DNA from: CAZVLE01 sp964627855
Lineage (GTDB): Bacteria; Bacillota; Dethiobacteria; DTU022
Length of the DNA stretch: 40,044 nucleotides
Assembly (NCBI GenBank): GCA_964627855.1
Contig: CAZVLE010000120.1
Span: 1-40,044 of the forward strand
Reading direction: 5' to 3'
Under the pieces are notes generated by a model. The model was not told where the DNA came from. It saw only the letters and a list, made by a program, of their open reading frames with translations, and made no database searches. This document shows, in pieces, positions 8,767-16,155 of the stretch. The translations under genes and the position numbers were made by a program. The stretch's first letter is position 1, and each line of letters opens with the position of its first letter.

Positions 8767-8934
8767 CGTGCACTTACTCCCATGTTCAATTCATTTACTA
8801 ATTAATTATTTGCCATAACTAGTACGATCCCTTTTTTAAACGCTTAATAAACTTGGCAAGATCTTCGTTACCGGCAAGAAGCTTCTGCGAATCCCTGATT
8901 CAAAAATTTATTTTAAAAAAAATTGAAAAAACTA

Positions 8935-8963
8935 TTGACAGAACTTCGCCCCCATGCTATTAT
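8935..8963 (+). promoter_or_regulatory. Strong sigma-A-type promoter for the intergenic RNA
   Basis: TTGACA at 8935-8940 is followed by a 17-base spacer and TATTAT at 8958-8963 (a second reading, TATAAT at 8961-8966, has a 20-base spacer). The predicted start is near 8970, one base before a sequence that can close the whole downstream RNA. No protein gene follows on this strand. Confidence 0.8.
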
Positions 8964-8969
8964 AATTTC

Positions 8970-9308
8970 ACCAGGTTCCGAGAGACTGAAAGGTGAGCCA
9001 GGTTCGGCTGGAAAGGAAAAGCCGGCAGACGAAAAAGGTGCAAGCCTTGATTGAAAGCCGGGACAATCCAAGAAAGCCGAGCAGCTGTCAGGAACGGTAG
9101 CAGAAAGGCAAGGGTAAGGGTTAAACCGAGCCTCAGCCGGGAAGCACCGGAAACCGCAGCACAGAATCTGCAAAAACTGACCGGAGGCCGTAATAAGTTG
9201 TCTGTAGGGGCAACAGAGGATGGCTTGAGATGGACAGGGAATCAGGTTCTGGGGGTAAGACCGCAGGTCTGTTGGGACCTGGTTCTTTGTGGGTTAAATA
9301 GTTTTTTT
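8970..9308 (+). ncRNA. Candidate structured non-coding RNA, unassigned
   Basis: This purine-rich stretch lies between two minus-strand operons and is preceded by a near-consensus promoter. Its 5' end, CCAGGTTCC (8971-8979), can pair with GGGACCTGG (9274-9282) to form a nine-pair terminal helix with one G-U. Inside it are hairpins such as GCAG/CTGC (around 9157-9172), TCTGT/ACAGA (around 9200-9217) and AGACC/GGTCT (9258-9270). It ends near a run of seven T (9302-9308); a stronger terminator follows at 9390. A frame across 9051-9386 is open but unlike any protein I know and has no clear SD. It does not match my memory of RNase P, tmRNA, SRP RNA, 6S RNA, T-box or cobalamin riboswitch consensus sequences. 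Confidence 0.6.
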
Positions 9309-9389
9309 AACATTACAGTAGGCATAATTATTTATTGTTTTAAAGTTGGTTTTTTCCAAAAAGGCAAATTGGAATATGCTATATAAAGC

Positions 9390-9429
9390 AAGGGGCTTGG
9401 TCTGTTAACAGCAAACCATGCCCCTTTTT
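9390..9429 (+). terminator. Rho-independent terminator
   Basis: AAGGGGCTTGGT (9390-9401) pairs with ACCATGCCCCTT (9415-9426) with one mismatch, and the loop contains the palindrome CTGTTAACAG. A T5 run follows on the plus strand. It would stop read-through from the RNA gene and, less efficiently, transcripts of hpt from the other side. Confidence 0.8.
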
Positions 9430-9451
9430 CTTTCCCGCCTGATTATCATTG

Positions 9452-10000
9452 CTAATTTGGCTTGCTAAACTCGGCAATAAACTGGAGATTGCGATATTTT
9501 TCCTTATAATCGAGACCATAGCCTACTACATAGATGTTGGGCAGATCAAAACCTTTGTATTCAACTGGCACCTCTACAATGCGCCGGGCTTCGACATTAA
9601 GGAGGGTGCATACTTTAAGGCTGGCCGGATTCCTGGTTTTTAAGTTGCGGATTAGGTAACCCAGGCTTAAACCGGTATCAACGATATCTTCAACGATTAG
9701 AACATGCTTGTTGGTAATGCTAACATCAAGATCCTTGGTAATTCTTACTACACCGGCCGTATCAGCCGATTCGCTGTAGTGGGAGATGCTGATAAAGTCT
9801 ACGGCAAAGGGAATGTGCACTTTGCGAGTCAGGTCAACGACAAAGTAGATGCTGCCACGCAGGACCCCGATCATAATTAATTCCTGACCATCATAATCTT
9901 TTGAAATCTTTTTGCCGAGCTCAGCTATTTTCGCTTCGATCTCTTCCTGGGCGAGAATAATTTTAAGTTGATCACTGCCGGAGCCTTTTTTTTCATTCAA
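9452..10000 (-). CDS. hpt: Hypoxanthine phosphoribosyltransferase
   Basis: This 182-residue purine-salvage enzyme transfers phosphoribose from PRPP to hypoxanthine or guanine, giving IMP or GMP. The PRPP-binding motif VLIVEDIVDTGLSL is complete, and the base-binding end 'IYVVGYGLDYKEKYRNL' matches the family. The start is TTG at 10000 with GAGGG about nine bases upstream, inside the end of the preceding gene. It lies two bases after the kinase-like fusion gene, so the two are probably co-transcribed. Confidence 0.95.
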   Translation of the reverse strand: MNEKKGSGSDQLKIILAQEEIEAKIAELGKKISKDYDGQELIMIGVLRGSIYFVVDLTRKVHIPFAVDFISISHYSESADTAGVVRITKDLDVSITNKHVLIVEDIVDTGLSLGYLIRNLKTRNPASLKVCTLLNVEARRIVEVPVEYKGFDLPNIYVVGYGLDYKEKYRNLQFIAEFSKPN

Positions 10001-10002
10001 AG

Positions 10003-10956
10003 TTATTGTCCCTCATCCTGTTCTATACTGTGTTTTCTGAGCAGGCTTTCGAACCCCTTCTTATCAATCAGCCTGACATTGATGTCGGGATAAAGCTCTT
10101 TCATCCTTCTGATTTTACGGTTCTTTTTCCAGGCCTGACGCGGCTTCTGCGTGGTCAGTTCAATATAAAGATCCTGGTCAGGGAGATAAAAATCCGGAGA
10201 AAAGGCTTCAGTTACATTGCCCTCACTATCCCACTCAAGCAAAAAGGTTTTCGGCTCATACTCCCAGCGAATACGATAAAAGTCAAGCATACCGGCAAAA
10301 TCCTCTTCACTCTGGTGCATAAATTTCTCTTCATCCTCTTCCGATGGAACAAAGGCCCGCTCCTCAAATTCAACACCTCTGGGTATGTCGCGCATAGCCC
10401 GGGGTTCAGCATGAGTACGGTATGCCGCGATAATTATATCTGCTGCATCTTCCAGCCCTACCTTCTCGGTGCTGATAACAAGATCGTAATTACGCAGGTT
10501 AGACCAGTTTTGGTTGAATAGTTTTCGATAATACTGCCTCTTATTGTGATCCTGTTCCTTGACCAGCCTGACTGCCGTTTCCGGTTTGAGATCATATAGT
10601 TTCATCACTCTCTGGACGCGCTGCGAAAACTGGGCAATAATTCTGATATGCAGGGCAGGAGGGTAATCGGCGAAAAGTATTGAACCTCCCCGGCCAAGGA
10701 TTACCAGATCCTTGCGAATAGCAAGGTCATAGATGTAATCATGCATGGCGTCAATATACTGCCTGGCTTCAGGTTTCAACTCTTCTGCCTCAAGGAGCTC
10801 TTCGAGGTGTTCTGTTGGTTTGTCTACACCGAAATCGGCCAGGCCCTGTATTATCGTATCCTTATTAAGGAGGGTAAAGCGGGCTTTTTCAGCAACCAGG
10901 CGGGCTATGGTTTCACCACCGGCCCCAAATTCACGCGATATAGTGATTATACCCAA
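10003..10956 (-). CDS. Cytidylate-kinase-like protein fused to a nuclease-like C-terminal domain
   Basis: Residues 1 to about 180 resemble the cytidylate-kinase-like family (ITISREFGAGGETIA with a modified P-loop; 'LVILGRGGSILFAD'). Residues about 220-317 form a separate domain with 'YRIRWEYEPKTFLLEWDSEG' and then SPDFYLPDQDLYIELTTQK. This resembles the PD-(D/E)xK nuclease core: D255 of PDF, E266, then T268 where the lysine usually is, with K271 nearby. Initiation is at TTG 10956, seven bases after GGAGG. It lies between a SUF-type Fe-S locus and hpt. Whether it phosphorylates a nucleotide, binds nucleic acid, or both cannot be told; the domain reading is mine. Confidence 0.75.
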   Translation of the reverse strand: MGIITISREFGAGGETIARLVAEKARFTLLNKDTIIQGLADFGVDKPTEHLEELLEAEELKPEARQYIDAMHDYIYDLAIRKDLVILGRGGSILFADYPPALHIRIIAQFSQRVQRVMKLYDLKPETAVRLVKEQDHNKRQYYRKLFNQNWSNLRNYDLVISTEKVGLEDAADIIIAAYRTHAEPRAMRDIPRGVEFEERAFVPSEEDEEKFMHQSEEDFAGMLDFYRIRWEYEPKTFLLEWDSEGNVTEAFSPDFYLPDQDLYIELTTQKPRQAWKKNRKIRRMKELYPDINVRLIDKKGFESLLRKHSIEQDEGQ

Positions 10957-10974
10957 GCATAAACCTCCAGCTAT

Positions 10975-11892
10975 TTATTTCAAGAAACCGCTGATAATGG
11001 CCTCTTCTGCTTCTTCTTCGCTTAAACCAAGCGCCATCAGCTTGATCAACTGATCTCCGGCAATCTTGCCTATGGCAGCTTCATGAACCAGCTCGGCTGC
11101 AGCGTCTTCAGCCCATATTTCCGGTATTGAACGGACTTTTGCCTGATCCATGATAATCGAATCACACTCGACATGACCGCGCCCGGCCCCGTAAGCCAGA
11201 AGCCTGGGGTTAAAGTTCTGTTTCGATTGGCCCTGGGCCACGGAACGCGATATGATCCTGGCCACGCTTCCTGCCGCCATCAACTTAACTACTATATCGG
11301 AATCTGCTGTTTGCACACCATCAGTCAGCAGGCGCTCAAACATGATTAATTTGCCCCCTGCTTTTACTTCAGCCTCGGTAACCCGGTGAGTGTCATCAAC
11401 CCCGCGTATCTGGATTAGCTCCAATTCAGCGGTAGCATCTTCTTCGATGAAAAGCAGGGTTTTTGGATTTAGAACCCGTTTGCCTGTCCCTTCTCCTCCA
11501 CCGAAATGTTTTTCACTGTAGCGGAGGGTAGCACCCCGGCGCACAAATATTTCATGAATACCGTCATGCTGTGCCTTCCCTGAGCCGGTATTGTGAATAC
11601 CACAACCGGCAACCAGGGTTATATCGGAATCAGGCCCAATCTCGATGGTATTGTAAACCAGGTCGGAAAGACCACTTTCGGTAAGAATAACCGGTATATG
11701 CACGGTTCCTTCAACTCCGGCGGCAACAATAACATCAATGCCCGGGCGATCACTTTTAGGTTTGATCTCTATACCATCCATGGAACGCCTGTCCACGCCC
11801 TGACCGTCTTTTCTGATATTGAAGGCTCCGGGCGGCTCTCCGTGCAGGTCGGCTATCTCGGCCAGCAGTTTTTTATCGAGGGCAGTCAACAT
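10975..11892 (-). CDS. SufB/SufD-family Fe-S scaffold (SmsB-like)
   Basis: This 305-residue member of the SufB/SufD beta-helix family contains 'AGCGIHNTGSGKAQHDGIHEI', 'HFGGGEGTGKRVLNP' and the C-terminal block 'ISRSVAQGQSKQNF' with 'HVECDSIIMDQ' and 'IPEIWAEDAAAELVHEA'. It is much shorter than classical SufB (about 470) and is encoded only with an ATPase. That is the layout of the minimal two-gene SUF-like (SMS) systems of archaea and anaerobic bacteria. The ATG at 11892 is chosen for its GGAGG site and overlaps the upstream gene by 20 bases; an upstream in-frame start lacks an SD. Its role is assembly of Fe-S clusters in the cytosol. Confidence 0.88.
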   Translation of the reverse strand: MLTALDKKLLAEIADLHGEPPGAFNIRKDGQGVDRRSMDGIEIKPKSDRPGIDVIVAAGVEGTVHIPVILTESGLSDLVYNTIEIGPDSDITLVAGCGIHNTGSGKAQHDGIHEIFVRRGATLRYSEKHFGGGEGTGKRVLNPKTLLFIEEDATAELELIQIRGVDDTHRVTEAEVKAGGKLIMFERLLTDGVQTADSDIVVKLMAAGSVARIISRSVAQGQSKQNFNPRLLAYGAGRGHVECDSIIMDQAKVRSIPEIWAEDAAAELVHEAAIGKIAGDQLIKLMALGLSEEEAEEAIISGFLK

Positions 11893-12619
11893 ATTTAAGA
11901 TCCTCCAATTGGCAATTTTGACGACATGCACACTGGGCGCTTTCTTTAATCAGAGGCCAGATCTTTTTCTGATCACCGCGCATACTGACTGTTCCATCCT
12001 TGACCAGGATGATCTCATCGACCATGTTAAGAATTTTCTCCTGGTGAGAAATGATCACGGTGACGGAGTTCTCCCGGTGGCTAGAACCGATCACATCGAT
12101 AAGCTGTTCAAAGCTCCACAGATCGATACCGGCCTCAGGTTCATCGAAGATACGCACCCTTGGATTCTGGGCCAGCAGGGTGGCGATTTCAATCCGCTTC
12201 ATTTCGCCTCCCGAAAGACTGTTATCAAGAGTTCGTTCTCTGTATTCATCAGGACAGAGGCCGATTTGGTGCAGGACCTGGCAGTGCGGCCTATCCTGGT
12301 TCCCCGCAGCCAGGGCCAGGAGATCATTGACCTGCATACCCTTGAACCGGGGTGGTTGCTGAAAAGCATAGCCGATACCTAGGCGCGCCCTCTCCGTAAT
12401 GCTCAGAGCGGTAATATCCTGGTCTTCATAAAAAACCCGGCCGCCGGTAGGCTGATAAATGCCCATCACAACCCTGGCAACAGATGATTTTCCACTCCCA
12501 TTGGGGCCAGTCAGGGCATACATTTTACCGGCTTCAAAATAAAGATCAATATCATGTAAGATAGAGATTAAGCGATCATCAACGGTCAAATCAAGGCTTA
12601 TATTCTGTAAAGTTAACAA
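11873..12619 (-). CDS. sufC: SufC-type ABC ATPase (SmsC-like)
   Basis: The 248-residue ABC ATPase powers the Fe-S scaffold encoded downstream. Walker A GPNGSGKSS, signature LSGGEMKR and Walker B VRIFDEPEAGID are present. The C-terminal tail is unusual: four cysteines (C230, C232, C236, C246) in 'CACRQNC' and 'DCPR', which could bind metal or an Fe-S intermediate. The start is TTG at 12619, with AAAGGGG about 13 bases upstream, a little far. The four-gene run sufC-sufB-kinase-hpt appears to be one operon. Confidence 0.92.
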   Translation of the reverse strand: MLTLQNISLDLTVDDRLISILHDIDLYFEAGKMYALTGPNGSGKSSVARVVMGIYQPTGGRVFYEDQDITALSITERARLGIGYAFQQPPRFKGMQVNDLLALAAGNQDRPHCQVLHQIGLCPDEYRERTLDNSLSGGEMKRIEIATLLAQNPRVRIFDEPEAGIDLWSFEQLIDVIGSSHRENSVTVIISHQEKILNMVDEIILVKDGTVSMRGDQKKIWPLIKESAQCACRQNCQLEDLKYVDCPR

Positions 12620-12650
12620 TGTTCCAGGTTGTCCCCTTTCAATATTTTAA

Positions 12651-12773
12651 TTATTCTTCCTGCCCCCTGAGTTCTTTTTCAAAAGAGACAGGAACACCTT
12701 CAGGATTTAATTTAAAGAGCCTCTGGCTAATTATTCGCCAGGGCCCTTTCTTTTCCTGCCATTTGCCGGTCAA
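12651..12773 (-). pseudogene. Possible remnant of a protein-coding gene
   Basis: A 40-residue open stretch reads TGKWQEKKGPWRIISQRLF and continues KLNPEGVPVSFEKELRGQEE before a stop. This is protein-like and resembles the end of an NTF2/SnoaL-type or lipoprotein domain. A stop codon lies just upstream in frame (12780-12782), and the preceding sequence gives plausible residues in two frames (GNLGSTAGKIVE; KETLAALQVK), as in a decayed gene. It has no clear start or SD. It may also be chance. Confidence 0.3.
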
Positions 12774-12912
12774 TGAAGTTTATTCCACTATTTTACCTGC
12801 AGTGCTGCCAAGGTTTCCTTAGGGAAAGGATATGTTTTAATCATTGCCAATTCTCGCTATGATCGTCAAAGAGGCCCTTTCCGGTTGTAACCGGGCAGCC
12901 ACTCAAACAAAA

Positions 12913-12994
12913 AATGTAGTAAATGTGTACACATATGCTATTGACAGCAAAGAGAGCAAGCCCTATAATAAAATGTAGTGCCAGTTACTACATT
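12913..12994 (+). promoter_or_regulatory. Promoter and operators of the toxin-antitoxin operon
   Basis: TTGACA (12941-12946) and TATAAT (12964-12969) have an ideal 17-base spacer. An inverted repeat AATGTAGT-N7-ACTACATT (12972-12994) covers the predicted start point. A matching half-site AATGTAGT lies at 12913-12920, and the palindrome TGTGTACACA sits at 12924-12933. Such repeats are what a Phd-type antitoxin would bind to repress its own operon. Confidence 0.8.
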
Positions 12995-13008
12995 AGGGTG
13001 TGGTTGAA

Positions 13009-13296
13009 ATGAAAAAAAATTATATCGGCATCAGGGAAGCAAGGATAAACTTAAGCAAATTAATCCGTGACGTCCGCAGTGGCATGGAAATTATCATTAC
13101 TGATCGAGGAACACCTGTAGCAAAATTGATCCCGGCCGAGGGTAAAAGCCTCTCCCTGGAAGAACGAATAAAGAATTATGAAAGTTGTGGACTCATTGAT
13201 CCATGCCCGGGCAATGACAAATCAATCCTTTCGCCGGTTGAATTACCCGTCGGCTTTATTCAGCATTACCTGAGAGAGGAAGAAAGCAATGACTGA
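13009..13296 (+). CDS. Phd/YefM-family antitoxin
   Basis: This 95-residue protein begins MKKNYIGIREARINLSKLI and carries 'VRSGMEIIITDRGTPVAKLIP', the standard Phd/YefM DNA-binding fold. The C-terminal half (about residues 45-95) would wrap the toxin. The ATG at 13009 is chosen over a GTG at 13000 because AGGGTG is well placed only for it. It overlaps the toxin gene by eight bases. It likely represses the palindrome-rich promoter just upstream. Confidence 0.9.
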   Translation: MKKNYIGIREARINLSKLIRDVRSGMEIIITDRGTPVAKLIPAEGKSLSLEERIKNYESCGLIDPCPGNDKSILSPVELPVGFIQHYLREEESND

Positions 13297-13738
13297 GAAA
13301 ATGGTGGTCATATACTGGGATTCATCAGCGCTGCTGTCTTTCCTTTTCAAGAACGGTTACAGTGAAAAGGTCATTGAGATGGCCAGGCATAAAGGTGTCC
13401 ACCTTTTAACAACACTGGCCATAGCTGAAGCTTATACTGTAATAAGCCACATCCAGCGACATGACCTGCTTTCTGAAGTTCTGGTTGAATCACTGTTTGA
13501 CATGCTCGAGAAGGGTTTCTGGAGCCGCTTGAACGTTGTCCCCGATAGCAGGGCTTTAAAGGAACTGGCCCGTAAATGGCCCCTGAAAGGCTCAGGTTTA
13601 TGGCACCTGGCAACAGCAAAAACTTTACAACAGGAGTTTCCGGAATTGATGCTTCTAACGGTCGATCAAAAATTGGCCAGGGCCTCAAAGGGAGAAAAGA
13701 TTAAATTATGCATGGCAATCAATAACAGGGATCTATGA
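13289..13738 (+). CDS. PIN-domain toxin of a Phd/PIN pair, one acidic residue missing
   Basis: This 149-residue PIN protein is probably a ribonuclease toxin. D11 (YWDSSALL), E47 (AIAEAY) and D126 (TVDQKLA) are three of the usual four metal-binding acidic residues. The fourth, normally the D of 'DALHLATA', is G103 here (GLWHLATA; codon GGT where GAT would give Asp). The enzyme may be weak or inactive, or use another residue. The start ATG at 13289 has AGAGGAAG upstream and lies inside the antitoxin end. Pairing with a Phd antitoxin supports the toxin assignment. Confidence 0.85.
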   Translation: MTEKMVVIYWDSSALLSFLFKNGYSEKVIEMARHKGVHLLTTLAIAEAYTVISHIQRHDLLSEVLVESLFDMLEKGFWSRLNVVPDSRALKELARKWPLKGSGLWHLATAKTLQQEFPELMLLTVDQKLARASKGEKIKLCMAINNRDL

Positions 13739-13781
13739 GTCAAATAAAATAATCTATCTGAAGAGAGGAGCTGTTTGGCAA

Positions 13782-14144
13782 ATGAAAATGTGGCGTTGTG
13801 AGGTCTGCGGTTACCTGCACGAAGGTGAGGAGCCTCCCGATTTTTGCCCCAAGTGCGGCGCACCTAAGGAAAAGTTTGAATTGCTTGATGAGGAAGAAGC
13901 TGAAATGATGCGTGATGCACTGGCAACGAGGGAAAAGTATGCCAGCATTTACGATCACCTGGAGGCGATCAACAAAATCGCCCAGGAAGGGATTGATCTT
14001 AACCTTGATGAGGGTTGCAATGAAATATTCAGCCAAACCCAAAAAGATATCGATAATATCAGGAAAATGATCAAAGAAGAACTCGCAGGCCATGCCCAGG
14101 AATGCATCTGGGTCAAAGTGGCAAGTGATGGCTTGCTTGATTAA
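13782..14144 (+). CDS. Rubredoxin-like domain protein with helical tail
   Basis: This 120-residue protein begins with a compact rubredoxin-like iron site, CEVCGYLHEG then CPKCGAPKEKFELL, as found at the end of rubrerythrins. Residues about 36-120 are predicted helical and acidic, and include isolated cysteines in 'EGCNEIF' and 'AQECIW'. It may act as an electron-transfer or redox-sensing partner. The start has GAGAGGAG about ten bases upstream. It precedes dnaK by 34 bases and may be in the same transcript, which would link redox stress and protein folding. The exact function is unknown. Confidence 0.75.
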   Translation: MKMWRCEVCGYLHEGEEPPDFCPKCGAPKEKFELLDEEEAEMMRDALATREKYASIYDHLEAINKIAQEGIDLNLDEGCNEIFSQTQKDIDNIRKMIKEELAGHAQECIWVKVASDGLLD

Positions 14145-14178
14145 AAAAATTAACAGAAAGTGAAATGAGGTGAATAAA

Positions 14179-16065
14179 ATGGGAAAAGCAGTTGGGATTG
14201 ACCTCGGTACAACTTTTTCGGCAGTGGCAATCATTGAAGGCGGCAAACCGGAGGTAATTACCAATGCTGAAGGTTCAAGAACCACCCCTTCTGTTGTTGC
14301 CTTTAAAGATTCGGATGAAAGGTTGGTCGGCCAGGTAGCAAAACGCCAGGCCGCACTTAACCCCGAAAGAACAATATTTTCAGCAAAGCGGTTTATCGGC
14401 CGCAAATTCGCAGAGGTTGAAGCAGAGCGTAAATTGGTACCATATGATGTCGTTTCCGGACCGAATAATGCTGTTCGTTTCCAGGTAAACGACAAGAAGT
14501 ATGCGCCGGAAGAAATTTCTGCCATGGTACTGAAAAAAATCGTTGAAGATGCATCAAAATATCTAGGCGAAAAAGTAACAGATGCCGTCATAACGATACC
14601 TGCTTACTTTAACGATTCACAACGCCAGGCGACAAAAGATGCCGGTAAAATTGCCGGTCTAAATGTCTTACGCATCATCAATGAACCGACGGCGGCTTCA
14701 CTGGCCTACGGTCTGGACAAGAAAAGCAACGAAACAATTCTCGTTTTTGACCTCGGGGGTGGAACATTTGACGTTTCGATCCTGGAGGTAGGTGACGGGG
14801 TCTTCGAGGTAAAAGCTACCAACGGAGACACCCACCTTGGCGGTGATAACTTTGATAAGGCCGTTGTAGACTGGTTGGCCGATGAATTTAAAAAAGATCA
14901 TGGTATCGATCTGCGGCAGGACAAGCAGGCTCTGCAGCGTCTAATTGAAGGAGCAGAAAAAGCAAAGGTTGAGCTTTCATCTACAACGGAAACATCAATC
15001 AGCATACCATTCATTACTGCCGGAGCAGATGGCCCCAAGCATCTTGATACCAAGCTGACCAGGGCCAAGTTTGATGACCTGACCCATGATCTGGTGGAAC
15101 GCTGCCGACAACCGGTTAAAGATGCTCTGGCCGATGCAAAACTTACAGAAAAGGATATTGATGAAATAATCCTGGTCGGAGGTTCAACAAGAATTCCGGC
15201 TGTCCAGAAACTGGTTCGCGAGATGATCGGTAAAGAACCGAACCAGAGCGTAAACCCAGATGAAGTCGTAGCCCTCGGGGCAGCGATTCAGGCCGGTGTG
15301 CTGGCCGGCGAAATGGAAGATGTTGTTCTTCTCGATGTCACTCCACTTTCGCTCGGGGTTGAAACCCTTGGTGGGGTTATGACAAAAATCATTGAACGCA
15401 ACTCGACCATTCCGACCAGGCACAGTGAAGTGTTCTCTACGGCCGAAGACAATCAGCCTGCAGTTGACATTCATGTGCTACAGGGCGAACGGGAGCTGGC
15501 TAAAGATAACCGTTCACTCGGCCAGTTTAAATTGGAAGGCATCGCCCCTGCACCCCGTGGTCTGCCGCAAATAGAAGTATCATTTGACATCGATGCCAAT
15601 GGCATCCTGAAGGTAAGCGCCAAGGACAAGGGCACTGGTAAAGAACAGGAAATCACTATCAGTGGCTCAACAAACCTTGAACAAGATGAAATCGAAAGAA
15701 TGGTCAGCGAAGCTCAAAAGCATAGTGATGAAGATAAAATAAGGCGCAAAGAGGTAGACGATCGCAATGAAGCCGACAGCCTGGCCTACCAGGTAGAACG
15801 CCAGCTTAAAGAATTGGGCGACAAGCTGCCTGTCCATGAAAAGGCAAGGGTTGAACAGGTCTTAAACGATCTTAAGCAAGCGCTGAAAGATAACGCGCCG
15901 ATCGAAAAAATTCGCAGCTTACAGAGCGATTTACAACAGGCGGCTCACTCTCTCTCGGAAACTGCCTACCAGCAAACCAAGGCAGGAAGCGGTGGTACGG
16001 GCAGCTCAGAAAAGCCCGATAGCAACGACGGTGACGTTGTTGACGCCGAGTTCGATGAAAAATAA
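14179..16065 (+). CDS. dnaK: Hsp70 chaperone DnaK
   Basis: The 628-residue Hsp70 has the nucleotide-binding start GKAVGIDLGTTFSAVA, the phosphate loop 'VFDLGGGTFDVSIL', 'LVGGSTRIPAVQKLV', and the linker 'DVVLLDVTPLSLGVETLGG'. An acidic end (DGDVVDAEFDEK) closes the protein. It refolds client proteins with the DnaJ and GrpE encoded next. ATG at 14179 is chosen over an in-frame GTG at 14170 because AGGTG sits six bases before it. I see no hrcA gene and no CIRCE element upstream. Confidence 0.98.
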   Translation: MGKAVGIDLGTTFSAVAIIEGGKPEVITNAEGSRTTPSVVAFKDSDERLVGQVAKRQAALNPERTIFSAKRFIGRKFAEVEAERKLVPYDVVSGPNNAVRFQVNDKKYAPEEISAMVLKKIVEDASKYLGEKVTDAVITIPAYFNDSQRQATKDAGKIAGLNVLRIINEPTAASLAYGLDKKSNETILVFDLGGGTFDVSILEVGDGVFEVKATNGDTHLGGDNFDKAVVDWLADEFKKDHGIDLRQDKQALQRLIEGAEKAKVELSSTTETSISIPFITAGADGPKHLDTKLTRAKFDDLTHDLVERCRQPVKDALADAKLTEKDIDEIILVGGSTRIPAVQKLVREMIGKEPNQSVNPDEVVALGAAIQAGVLAGEMEDVVLLDVTPLSLGVETLGGVMTKIIERNSTIPTRHSEVFSTAEDNQPAVDIHVLQGERELAKDNRSLGQFKLEGIAPAPRGLPQIEVSFDIDANGILKVSAKDKGTGKEQEITISGSTNLEQDEIERMVSEAQKHSDEDKIRRKEVDDRNEADSLAYQVERQLKELGDKLPVHEKARVEQVLNDLKQALKDNAPIEKIRSLQSDLQQAAHSLSETAYQQTKAGSGGTGSSEKPDSNDGDVVDAEFDEK

Positions 16066-16103
16066 GATCTATATAGCATGGCAAAAGTCAGCGTAACCTT
16101 CCT

Positions 16104-16130
16104 CCACCCTCTCCCGCCGGGAGAGGGTGG
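16104..16130. repeat. Perfect 12-bp hairpin between dnaK and grpE
   Basis: CCACCCTCTCCC (16104-16115) and GGGAGAGGGTGG (16119-16130) are perfect inverted repeats separated by GCC. No T run follows, so it is not a classical terminator. The bases CCTCCA (16101-16106) could alternatively pair with the grpE Shine-Dalgarno TGGAGG (16143-16148). It may stabilise the dnaK message, lower read-through, or be a dispersed REP-like element. Confidence 0.7.
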
Positions 16131-16155
16131 CCGGGGAGAGTTTGGAGGTACAGTG

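Noticed and set aside
8819..8899. Short minus-strand frame upstream of atpD ending in GNEDLAKFIKRLKKGSY
   Set aside because: It reads like protein but has no start codon or SD and is only 26 codons; too little to call.
8970..9308. T-box, cobalamin riboswitch, RNase P, SRP, tmRNA or 6S RNA
   Set aside because: Key consensus pieces (for example the T-box GGGTGGNACCGCG or the SRP GGAAGCAGCC-type loop) are absent as far as I can read.
9051..9386. An open frame of 111 codons inside the RNA candidate
   Set aside because: It lacks a Shine-Dalgarno site and its translation is unlike any protein I know; the pairing ends, promoter position and hairpins are better explained by an RNA.
13739..14178. 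CIRCE or HAIR heat-shock operators upstream of dnaK
   Set aside because: I looked for TTAGCACTC/GAGTGCTAA and CTTGAGT/ACTCAAG repeats and saw none.
13740..14591. A 283-codon minus-strand frame antisense to the rubredoxin-like gene and dnaK
   Set aside because: Its translation has no recognisable motif and is the mirror of two clear genes.
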